This document shows, piece by piece, positions 48,245 to 57,990 of a DNA stretch of 64,000 nucleotides. The position numbers were made by a program, and so were the translations under genes. Source of the stretch: Glebionis coronaria (lineage: Eukaryota; Streptophyta; Magnoliopsida; Asterales; Asteraceae); the NCBI GenBank assembly GCA_025667525.1, contig CM046878.1:573728868-573792867 (forward strand), in the 5' to 3' direction. The notes beneath the pieces are model-generated. The model was not told the DNA's origin, made no database searches, and was given only the letters and a program-made list of their open reading frames with translations. Each line of letters opens with the position of its first letter. Positions within the stretch are counted from its first letter, which is position 1.

Positions 48245-48536
48245 TATGCTTGTCTTGTTTTTCCTACCTTAGCATGCAAGTTTAATAATTGTAAACCCCG
48301 AATTGCAAGTTTAATAAGTGTAACTAGGAACTTTGTACTCAAGTTGTGACATGTATTTGTATTGATCGAGAGGTTACATGTTATTGTGTTTTGGTACTAG
48401 ATTCGTGGTAGATTTTTAGTATTTGTATCTTCAGGTTTTGTATTTGTATTCCCAGGTTTTGGTAGATTTTTTCCGGAAAAATTCCGGAAAAAATCTGGAA
48501 ACAGCCTGCTGTGCAGGCAGCTAAAAAAAAATGTCA

Positions 48537-49130
48537 AAGTTTCCCTGGCGACATGTCGCCAGGGAAACTTGGGCTCACTTGACTTTCTAAAAAGTCAGCC
48601 AAGTTTCCCTGGCGACATGTCGCCAGGGAAACTTGGGCTCACTTGACTTTCTAAAAAGTCAGCCAAGTTTCCCTGGCGACATGTCGCCAGGGAAACTTGG
48701 GCTCACTTGACTTTCTAAAAAGTCAACCAAGTTTCCCTGGCGACATGTCGCCAGGGAAACTCGAGAAAAACATTGACTTGTCAACGCCAGGCGTTGACTT
48801 GTCAACGTTACGTATAGTTTCCCTGGCAACATGTCGCCAGGGAAAAGTGAGGTTTAATAACCTGTTTAACTTAAGTTCCTTAATCAGCCAGCTTTTCCCT
48901 GGCGACATATGTCGCCAAGGATACTATCCCGCACCAACTCCAGCGTGGCACCAATTTTTGAACCAAAGAGTTGCGGGGCCCACTTAGTCGCCAGGGAAAC
49001 CCTAATTTGTCGTCAGGGAAACAATCCCGCACCAGCCTTTCTTGGCGAGTTTTCCCTGGCAACATGTCGCCAGGGATTCACCTTCCCCGGTGACATGTCG
49101 CCAAGGAAACCTCGCGAATTTGGCCAGGGA
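48537..49130. repeat. 3' subterminal palindromes of CACTA A
   Basis: Four tandem units of 62-64 bp (starting about 48537, 48601, 48665, 48729), each with the CTGGCGACATGTCGCCAG palindrome and a TTGGGCTCACTTGACTTTCTAAAAAGTCA spacer containing its own hairpin (GACTTT-CTAA-AAAGTC), then about five more diverged copies to 49110. Confidence 0.92.
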
Positions 49131-50964
49131 AGGGGTCGAATATTGTAGTGATATAAGCTTCACAAAATCCATCTCATCCTTCTCGTCGCTAAATCTTTTA
49201 ACCTCTAATTCACTAAGATGCTCCAACCATATATCTGAGCAATCTTCGATAGTATAGGAGCCGTTCTTATCATCTTCATCCATTGATTCACCACTAAATG
49301 TGGAGAAACTGTCCGTATTTCTTGGGTCAGTTTGCTTTAGCACACGAAAAGAAACATCTATGATATAATAATATGACACATATATACCTGTAGCTCAAGT
49401 TTCTCTAGGTTCGGGGAACTTCTCATCAAAAGAGCAAGAAAGTTCAACCCATATTTGTCAACAAAATTTATATAATCAATATACACGTTTTTTAGGTGGA
49501 CTAATGCAGTTGGAAGTTCTCGTGGAACTCCATCCTTAATAAATAACTACAACCACAATAGGAAAAAACATAAGCAGTTTTCTTTACAGATTTAAAAATT
49601 ATATTGTATACCATGTCGATGATGTTACCTCCTCAAAAGCCCAAAGATATAGAGAGAGAGATTCAACCACAGGTAAACACTCGAATAAGTTTGCAATGGT
49701 GGAATCATCAACACCGATCAGGCAAACAATATTCTGCAACAACTTTGAGTATTCAGATAAATAACGTGAAGGGAAATGCGTTATAAATGGTTTCTGAACA
49801 AAATATCATGATAAATTGTGTTGATACAAATATGACCTCAAATTTCGCAAATCTATATTCACTGGGTATCTTAACCCTTTACCCAAAAGACAATTCGAAA
49901 ATGTATTTGTTGAACAAATTTTTCTTGCAAAATATGCTTTTTTGTTAAAGTTGGAGTTTCCTTTTGACGAAATCATGCTAAAAAGGGCATTTTTCAGTAG
50001 TTAAAAACGAGTTCATGTTGAAAAAATAAAAGTAAATAGTTGTTGGCAGAGCATGTGTACAAAATATTGATGGTCTGTTTAGCGTAAACAAAAACTTCTA
50101 TGTAATTTTGTTAGAACAAACATTTAAATGCAGCTATATTAATGCAACCCTATACATAAAACCAGTACTTTATTGTAGCAATTACTTACCAGAGTCACGC
50201 TCTTAAGTAATGGACACTTGGATAGGAGATGTATAAGTGTCTCTTTTTAGATTGTTACTAATTACATATGTAAGTTTGCAAGGCTAAATAGAACTTCAAA
50301 TGGTGGTAGATGCTCAACAATACACCCCCCGAGATATAGATCTGTCAAGTGATGCAATGAGAACAGAGAAAACGGTAGCTTATAGTCGAATGGTATCTCC
50401 AGTATTAACTTCTTGATGGTATTGTAACTCAACAAATGAAACATTATATGCTCAATTTCAACATCCGTCACATTGAAATCCATGGAAAGACTGAACTCGT
50501 GTACTGAACCTGTGTGCTTTAGCAGAACTTGATTCATAGCATAAAAAAGGTTAAACCTCTGCATCATCCATTTCCTTTGATTTTGTTCATCCAAGGCCCC
50601 CTCTGTAACGGCCAGCTCTGCCCTATAAGTTTGAACTTCAAACATATCTTCCTTAAAAACAAGTTTGGGGATTTTGGTCCAACGGTATCTCCATTCCTTA
50701 GATAAGATACTTGTTCTTGCTGCCTCTTTAATCGATACAAGGCATAGGATGGATTCTATTATGGGTGGAGGAAGTTTGCTTATCCAATCCATTTTAAAAT
50801 AATAGTGCTGCAAATTTAGTAAGTACTAAATAATCAATTTTAAGATGAATACTGCTTAATACATATACAAAGCAAGTCTAACACTACTATAGCAATTCAA
50901 AAAATTGAAGGTTCGTACACTGTTGCGGTGTAACTAAAAATATTAAGATGCCTATACCGGTCAA

Positions 50965-51130
50965 AAGGTATCTAAGCTTCTCACCAAAGGTCTAGGGTTC
51001 AACCCTCACTAGGTACACATTTTGGGTGGTTGGTGGGTTTGGAAGCAGTGTCACGGGAACATTTCGGTTAGGCCGTACATTTGGGTCAAAGACGTGCCGT
51101 CCCCCTCGTAAATGAAACAAGGAAATCCTC
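50965..51130 (+). repeat. possible SINE-like segment
   Basis: GGTCTAGGGTTCAACCCTCACTAGGT has a pol III B-box-like GGTTCAACC and resembles 26707-26734. Ends not found. Confidence 0.3.
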
Positions 51131-51448
51131 ATCCATTGTTCTTGTAGAGACTAAATGGAGCTGAGGAAGGAGCTTACACTCTACTTTAGGTGGTGTTTAG
51201 TTTGTAATTAGGAATCACAAGCGAGCAAGAAGCAACTAAGTTTACGTTGGATTCATTTATGCGATAGCCATGAGGAATGTCTAAAAGATGGTGTAAAAGT
51301 GTTTAATCTATTTCTCCTCATAGTAAGTTTTCCTTATATTGGCATATGATAAAATTGTGATCGGAACAGTAACCAATCCTGAATAGTGAGGTAGCGTGTA
51401 GGGAGTCATACCCTACCTAACGGTAGAGAGACTACTATAACAAAGACC
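51131..51448. other. no gene seen
   Basis: Upstream flank of the F-box gene next to CACTA B. Nothing recognised. Confidence 0.5.
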
Positions 51449-51474
51449 CACTACAACAATCCAGCCCTTCCCCA

Positions 51475-51900
51475 TCGGGGTTTTCCCCAGCGACATGATG
51501 TCGCTGGGGAAAAGTCGCTAAACGACAAAAACTTTCTGACGTGGCAAACTTTCTCGAAAAATTTTTGACCAAAAAGTAAAGAAAATTTTCCCCAGCGACA
51601 TGTCGCTGGGGAAAAGTTGACTGAACTTTGACCAAACTACTTCACAATTAATGCAAGCGGGAGATTAACCCGCCAACTTTTCCCCAGCGACATGTCGCTG
51701 GGGAAACTTTCTCCCACGTCTGATCCAAGTGATTAGCGTTAATGCGTTGTTTAATTTATGCCAAAACTTTTCCCCAGCGACATGTCGCTGGGGAAACTTT
51801 TAAGATTCCCTCCAAAAGATATTAAGTTAACGCGCCTATTTTACAAAAAAGGAACAAAACTTTCCCCAGCGACATGTCGCTGGGGAAACATTGACTTCTA
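51475..51900. repeat. 5' subterminal palindromes of CACTA B, first group
   Basis: Five copies (about 51481, 51588, 51678, 51768, 51860) of a 28-bp perfect palindrome centred on CCAGCGACATGTCGCTGG between TTTCC and GGAAA. As in CACTA A, the outermost copy has three extra core bases (CGACA-TGA-TGTCG). Confidence 0.92.
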
Positions 51901-52002
51901 TTTGACCACCAATTTTCAGAAAATGTGTAATGTTTATATAATATTTTAGTAAATATAATATATATATTAAAAAATATAGTTATTAAAATTTAAAATAGTA
52001 TA

Positions 52003-52100
52003 TCTCTTTTTATGATAAAAAAGTGAGACAAATGGTTAATTTTCCCGCTAATGTTTTCCCGCCAATATTTTCCGGCCAAAATTTTGCCCGCCAAAAGTTA
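52003..52100. promoter_or_regulatory. E2F-like boxes downstream of the GRF gene in CACTA B
   Basis: TTTTATGATAAAAAAGTGAG followed by TTTTCCCGCTAATGTTTTCCCGCC and related copies repeats the sequence that lies upstream of the GRF gene (52830-52910 here, 42378-42460 in CACTA A). The copy at 52860-52905 reads TTTTCCCTCC three times, so the E2F-like G is lost there. Confidence 0.4.
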
Positions 52101-52288
52101 ACATTCACTGATAATTGTTAACATTCATTGTTAATATTAATTAAAAACTGTTAACATTCATTGAGGCTTACAAACAGACACGCCTAAACCTAACTTTATT
52201 CTACACTGACACTTAAACACGCGCTTAATTAAACATAGATATTAAACCGATAATAGACTCATAAACACGAAAACAGATACATCATAAA

Positions 52289-52753
52289 CTAGTTCAAACG
52301 AATGTTCCCCATGTCATCGTAAAGGTCGTGAAGTAGTGCAGCTGAATCCAATGTGTGCCTATCGGAGTTGCGGTACAACTCTATCGTACGCTCAAGTACC
52401 ATTATCATTCCATTCAAGCGCACACAGTTTGCACACGCTGAAGAGCTTGGAGAAGAAATTGGAATCGTTGAAGGTCTGGTAGAAGAGCTTGGAGGAGAAA
52501 AGCTCGTTGAAGGTCTTGAAGAAGAGCTTGGAGGAGAAAAGCTCATTGAACCTCCAAGAGATTTGATTAGTAGTTGGACGCGAGCGTCTTTCCATAAAAT
52601 TTTTTTGCATCCATATGAAACTGGAGGTTGAACCCGTGAACATGGACAAGCATAGTACAGTCTACCAAAGTTTTTAGTTGTCCACGATTCTCGAAGAACT
52701 ACATCTCCATGTCCACACCTGCACGGAAAAGCTTCATGCTTCAACATGTACAT
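52289..52753 (-). CDS. GRF zinc-finger protein encoded by CACTA B
   Basis: Single open frame of 154 residues starting MYMLKHEAFPCRCGHG. Residues about 9-55 form a GRF-type zinc finger: CRCG, LRESWTTKNFGRLYYACPC, YGCKKILWKD. GRF domains bind nucleic acid in various DNA-processing proteins. A Ser/Pro linker with three near-copies of SFSPPSSS(S/T)RPST follows (residues about 72-100), then CANCVRLNGMIMVLE and a helical tail DSAALLHDLYDDMGNIRLN. The equivalent gene in CACTA A has an intron at the finger's middle; here the sequence is continuous. It is transcribed away from the transposase, next to the 5' palindromes. Its role in transposition is unknown; regulator or DNA-processing partner are guesses. 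Confidence 0.8.
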   Translation of the reverse strand: MYMLKHEAFPCRCGHGDVVLRESWTTKNFGRLYYACPCSRVQPPVSYGCKKILWKDARVQLLIKSLGGSMSFSPPSSSSRPSTSFSPPSSSTRPSTIPISSPSSSACANCVRLNGMIMVLERTIELYRNSDRHTLDSAALLHDLYDDMGNIRLN

Positions 52754-52904
52754 AATAACAATTTGTTTATGATGATAAGTGTGTGTAATCTGCTGGTGGT
52801 TGTGATGATAAGGAGTGTGTGTGGTTCTCTTTTTATGCTAAAAAAGTGAGGGAAATTGTTAACATTTTCCCTCCAATGTTTTCCCTCCAATGTTTTCCCT
52901 CCAA

Positions 52905-55197
52905 TACATTGAACCCTATCTAATACATTGAACCTATAATGTTGAACCCTATCTAATACATTGAACCTCTAATGATGAACCCTATCTAATACATTGAACC
53001 TATAATGTTGAACCCTATCTAATACATTGAACCTATAATGATGAACCCTATCTAATACATTGAACCTATAATGATGAACCCTATCTAATTCAATGAACCT
53101 ATAATGATGAACCCTATCTAATACATTGAACCTCTAATGATGAACCCTATCTAATACATTGAACCTATAATGTTGAACCCTATCTAATACATTGAACCTC
53201 TAATATTGAACCCTATCTAATTCGTTGAACCTATAATGATGAACCCTATCTAATACATTGAACCTATAATGATGAACCCTATCTAATACGTTGAACCTCT
53301 AAAGTTGAAACCTATCTAATACATTGAACCTATAATGATGAACCCTATCTAATACATTGAACCTCTAATGATGAACCCTATCTAATACGTTGAACCTCTA
53401 ATGATGAACCCTATCTAATACGTTGAACCTATAATGATGAACCCTATCTAATAGATTGAACCTCTAATGTTGAACCCTATCTAATACGTTGAACCTCTAA
53501 AGTTGAAACCTATCTAATACATTGAACCTATAATGATGAACCCTATCTAATTCAATGAACCTATAATGATGAAACCTATCTAATACATTGAACCTCTAAT
53601 GATGAACCCTATCTAATACATTGAACCTCTAATGATGAACCCTATCTAATACGTTGAACCTCTAATGATGAACCCTATCTAATAGGTTGAACCTATAATG
53701 ATGAACCCTATCTAATACATTGAACCTCTAATGTTGAACCCTATCTAATACGTTGAACCTCTAAAGTTGAAACCTATCTAATACATTGAACCTATAATGA
53801 TGAACCCTATCTAATACATTGAACCTCTAATGATGAACCCTATCTAATACGTTGAACTCTAATGATGAACCTTATCTAATACGTTGAACCTATAATGATG
53901 AACCCTATCTAATACGTTGAACCTCTAATGATGAACCCTATCTAATACGTTGAACCTATAATGATGAACCCTATCTAATACACTGAACCTATAATGATGA
54001 ACCCTATCAAATACATTGAACCTCTAATGTTGAACCCTATCTAATACGTTGAACCTCTAAAGTTGAAACCTATCTAATACATTGAACCTATAATGATGAA
54101 CCCTATCTAATACATTGAACCTGTAATGATGAACCCTATCTAATACATTGAACCTCTAATGATGAACCCTATCTAATACATTGAACCTCTAATGATGAAC
54201 CCTATCTAATACATTGAACCTCTAGTGATGAACCCTATCTAATACATTGAACCTATAATGATGAACCCTATCTAATACATTGAACCTATAATGATAACCC
54301 TATCTAATACGTTGAACCTATAATGATGAACCCTATCTAATACATTGAACCTATAATGATGAACCCTATCTAATACATTGAACCTATAATGATGAACCCT
54401 ATCTAATACATTGAACCTATAATGATGAACCCTATCTAATACATTGAACCTCTAATGATGAACCCTATCTAATACATTGAACCTCTAATGATGAACCCTA
54501 TCTAATACGTTGAACCTCTAATGATGAACCCTATCTAATACGTTGAACCTATAATGATGAACCCTATCTAATACATTGAACCTCTAATGTTGAACCCTAT
54601 CTAATACGTTGAACCTCTAAAGTTGAAACCTATCTAATACATTGAACCTATAATGATGAACCCTATCTAATACATTGAACCTCTAGTGATGAACCCTATC
54701 TAATACATTGAACCTATAATGATGAACCCTATCTAATACATTGAACCTATAATGATGAACCCTATCTAATACATTGAACCTATAATGATGAACCCTATCT
54801 AATACATTGAATCTATAATGATGAACCCTATCTAATACATTGAACCTCTAATGATGAAACCTATCTAATACATTGAACCTCTAATGATGAACCCTATCTA
54901 ATACGTTGAACCTATAATGATGAACCCTATCTAATACGTTGAACCTATAATGATGAACCCTATCTAATACATTGAACCTCTAATGTTGAACCCTATCTAA
55001 TACGTTGAACCTCTAAAGTTGAAACCTATCTAATACATTGAACCTATAATGTTGAACCCTATCTAATACATTGAACCTCTAATGTTGAACCCTATCTAAT
55101 TCGTTGAACCTCTAATGATGAACCCTATCTAATTCAATGAACCTCTAATGATGAACCCTATCTAATACATTGAACCTATAATGATGAACCCTATCTA
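52905..55197. repeat. 33-bp minisatellite of CACTA B, about 69 copies
   Basis: Unit AATACATTGAACCTATAATG plus ATGAACCCTATCT. Positional variants (CATTG/CGTTG, TATAATG/TCTAATG, ATGATG/ATGTTG) recur in blocks. The variant CGTTGAACCTCTAAAGTTG occurs at about 53301, 53499, 53763, 54059, 54619 and 55014, spaced by near-multiples of 33. Only single-base deletions disturb the period. Confidence 0.95.
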
Positions 55198-55765
55198 CAT
55201 AAATATCTTATATAAAAAATATACAATTATATGAAACTTATTATTTTTAATTATATAAAATTATTATTATTAATCATTTAAAACGTATTATTATCAATCA
55301 AACTTATTATATAAATATATAATTATATAAAACGTATTATTATCAATCATTTAAAACTAATTTACATAAATACATTATATAAAAAATATATAATTATATA
55401 AAACTTATTATTTTTAATTATATAAAAGTAAAATATACAATTATATAAAACTTACTATTTTTAATTATATAAAATTATAATAATACAATTATATAAAATT
55501 ATTATTATTAATCATTTAAAACGTATTATTATCAATCAAACTTATTATATAAATATATAATTATATAAAACGTATTATTATCAATCATTTAAAACTAATT
55601 TACATAAATATCTTATATAAAAATATATAATTATATAAAACTTATTATTTTTAATTATATAAAAGTAAAATATACAATTATATAAAACTTATTATTTTTA
55701 ATTATATAAAATTATAATAATACAATTATATAAAATTATTATTATTAATCATTTAAAAGTAAATA
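55198..55765. repeat. AT-rich direct repeats
   Basis: AAAACGTATTATTATCAATC, ATATAATTATATAAAAC and ACTAATTTACATAAATA blocks recur in the same order, mainly as a roughly 240-bp duplication (55255-55500 and 55495-55750). No coding sequence. Confidence 0.8.
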
Positions 55766-56119
55766 TCATGAATTGTTAAAAAAGTTTCCCCAGCGACATG
55801 TCGCTGGGGTAAGTTTCGTTGACCAAGTTTAGAAATCCCTCCAAAAAATTTCATTAACGCGCTTCTTTCACAAACCGACAAAATAAAGGTTTCCTCAGCG
55901 ACATGTCGCTGGGGTAAGTTTCGTTAATATCCAACGTTTATTAAACCAGCTGCGCAAAACGACAAATTCTAAGCTTTCCCCAGCGACATGTCGCTGGGGA
56001 AAAGTTCGTCAAGAAAAGGAAATTTTCCCCAGCGACATGTCGCTGGGGAAACTTCTGACCAGACCTTATCCTCAACGATTTACAGAAACTTAGCTTATCT
56101 CTTTTTCTCTTCTCTCAAA

Positions 56120-56430
56120 CAAACGCTGCCATTTACACCACCATTTACACCACCAATATCCCCACCATTTACACCACCAATCATCACCACCATTTACACC
56201 ACCAATCATCACCACCGTCATCTCCAGCCATCCCCATCTGCGTAAAACCCCCACCCATCTCCATCACCCTCACCAGTCACCACTGCTAATCACCACCACC
56301 ATCACCCATATCTATCTCCATCACCCCCACCATCACCACTGCGAATTATCCCACCGGTCACCACTACGAATCACCCACACCACCACCACATCGAATCATC
56401 CACACCACCACCATAGCAGTAGACCACCAC
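56120..56430. repeat. CACCA-rich low-complexity tract
   Basis: CCATTTACACCACCAATCATCACCA and similar triplet-rich repeats. Possible transcribed leader; no coding frame supported. Confidence 0.7.
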
Positions 56431-56572
56431 TAGCCATAATTAAAGGTTTTGTCTTTCATTTTAAGTTTATATAAATTAAAGGTTTTGGTTTTTTTAATTC
56501 AATTGTTTTTTATATAAATTTATAGTTTTTTTAATTGAATGGTTTTTTTTAATTAATGTTTTATGTTATTGT

Positions 56573-56680
56573 AGCCGACCGCAGCCGACCACAGCCGACC
56601 ACAGCCGGCCACAGCCGACCACAGCCGACAGCGCAGCCGACAGCGACCGACCACAGCCGACCACAAGTGACCACCACAAC
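56573..56680. repeat. 10-bp tandem repeat AGCCGACCAC
   Basis: About nine degenerate copies of AGCCGACCAC. Confidence 0.85.
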
Positions 56681-56854
56681 TAACAGTATGTTTTTTTAAT
56701 TCTAACTGATAACACTTATTTACTTATTTTTATCATTTTGGTTTCCCCAGCGACATGTCGTTGGGGATTTATAAACTAGTTAATTTCCATTAAACGTAAA
56801 TCCAAACACTCGTTAACTGTAAAAAACGCAAACCCAAACACTCGTTATGTTGCT

Positions 56855-57530
56855 TATCGGCTTATCCGAATAAACTGTTTTTAAACAGATTATCCTGATA
56901 AGCTTATCAGGATAAGCTGTTTGAAACAGCTTATCCTGATAAGCTTATCAGAATAAGTTGTTTGAAAACAGCTTATCCTAATAAGCTTATCCGAATAAGC
57001 TGTTTTCAAACAGCTTATCCTGATAAGCTTATCAGGATAAGATGTTTGAAACAGCTTATCCCGATAAGCTTAGCGGAATAAGCTGTTTGAAAACAACTTA
57101 TTCTGATAAGCTTATCAGGATAAGCTGTTTTCAAACAGCTTATCCGAATAAACTGTTTTTAAACAGCTTATCCTGATAAGCTTATCAGGATAAGCTGTTT
57201 GAAACAGCTTATCCCGATAAGCTTATCAGAATAAGTTGTTTGAAAACAGCTTATCCTAATAAGCTTATCCGAATAAGCTGTTTTCAAACAGCTTATCCTG
57301 ATAAGCTTATCAGGATAAGATGTTTGAAACAGCTTATCCCGATAAGCTTAGCGGAATAAGCTGTTTGAAAACAGCTTATTCTGATAAGCTTATCAGGATA
57401 AGCTGTTTTCAAACAGCTTATCCGAATAAACTGTTTTCAAACAGCTTATCCTGATAAGCTTATCAGGATAAGCTGTTTGAAAACAACTTATTCTGATAAA
57501 ACTTATCAGAATAAGCTGTTTGATATAAAT
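56855..57530. repeat. AAGCTTATC palindrome array upstream of the transposase of CACTA B
   Basis: About sixteen units of CTGATAAGCTTATCAG with GATAAGCTGTTTGAAACAGC-type spacers, plus a roughly 290-bp segment repeated (56871 onward and 57143 onward). Same family as 46800-47110 in CACTA A, where it lies inside an intron of the other gene. Confidence 0.92.
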
Positions 57531-57569
57531 GTTTTATTGAATTAAACCTTAGGAATGTTTTAGGATTTT

Positions 57570-57862
57570 AGCGATTAATTTCAGAAAATTCCCGTCTGAA
57601 ATTGATCAACCTATAGAAAACCCGTCCGAAGTTAATTTAATAGGAATTAACTTCGGAAAGTCCCCTGTTTGGGACTGCTTTTTGATTGTTTTGTCTCATT
57701 TAAGATATGAATGCGTATAACTGGTTTACTATTTGAGATGATTTCGACAGTGTTTCTCCTTTACTCCTACGAATATGTCTTTAAACACATATTTGGGGAG
57801 TTGAGGGGAAATGCTGCCGAAATTTTCTCAAATCGTAAATCGGCTATACGCATTCATATATG
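57570..57862. promoter_or_regulatory. series of inverted repeats in the transposase leader
   Basis: Three stem-loops in a row: ATTAATTTCAGA/TCTGAAATTGAT (57574-57606); CCGAAGTTAATT/AATTAACTTCGG with a 7-base loop (57626-57656); and a long one whose arms (about 57703-57769 and 57795-57862) share ATATGAATGCGTATA, TTTACTATTTGAG/TTTACGATTTGAG and TTTCGRCAG. All lie within 420 bp of the transposase ATG. Confidence 0.7.
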
Positions 57863-57990
57863 AGACGAAGCATCAAAGAGTGGGTTAGGATTGCCTTCCA
57901 TAGTTGCACTAGGTTAACAAAACATCTAGGATTGCTTTCCATAATTGCCTTCCATGTAATAATAACTAAATATACGGATAAAACGCAGTT

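Larger units (their letters stand above)
40978..49150 (+). mobile_element. CACTA element A, 8.2 kb, complete ends
   Basis: Begins CACTACAAGAAAGTTGAG and ends TCGAATATTGTAGTG, flanked by the 3-bp duplication ATA (40975-40977 and 49151-49153). Order: 5' palindromes, GRF gene on the minus strand, a split 41-bp minisatellite, transposase gene lacking its N-terminal half, TNPA-position gene with five exons, 3' palindromes. The insertion lies in the FBD exon of the F-box gene in the opposite orientation to that gene. Confidence 0.93.
40829..50792 (-). pseudogene. F-box/LRR/FBD gene broken by a CACTA insertion and stop codons
   Basis: Minus-strand host gene. The first exon (50190-50792) starts with MDWISKLPPPIIESILCL, an F-box that would bind SKP1 in an SCF ubiquitin ligase; then LRR-like sequence. 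Two in-frame TAA codons (50262-50264, 50247-50249) precede KETLIHLLSKCPLLKSVTL and the donor. Exons at 49629-49793 (KPFITHFPSRYLSEYSKLL, ECLPVVESLSLYLWAFEE) and 49388-49556 (SSPNLEKLELQ) are clean with GT/AG borders. The last exon, 49154-49334, codes the start of the FBD domain (SELEVKRF, MDFVKLI) and is cut by the 8.2 kb CACTA element; the rest resumes at 40977 (LAK, stop, PVLKKVKLILWEYAD, SPRASKEVTIIIEHVV) and ends at 40829. The stop (TAA, 40964-40966) replaces the Ser usual in this motif. Confidence 0.85.
55780..56765. repeat. second group of palindromes of CACTA B
   Basis: Further copies of the CCAGCGACATGTCGCTGG palindrome at about 55788, 55891, 55977 and 56027, and a diverged one at 56743 (right arm TTGGGG). 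The spacing is similar to the first group, so the minisatellite block interrupts one subterminal region. Confidence 0.9.

Noticed and set aside
48697..49379. Several short frames on both strands with SFPGDMSPGK or FPWRHVA
   Set aside because: These come from the subterminal palindromes; the minus-strand frame at 49155-49379 is real only in its F-box gene exon part.
52353..52631. Plus-strand frame rich in EELGGEKL
   Set aside because: Mirror of the Ser/Pro repeats in the minus-strand GRF gene.
52905..55197. CRISPR-like regular array
   Set aside because: Units are contiguous 33-bp repeats with no unique spacers and lie inside a plant CACTA element; it is a minisatellite.
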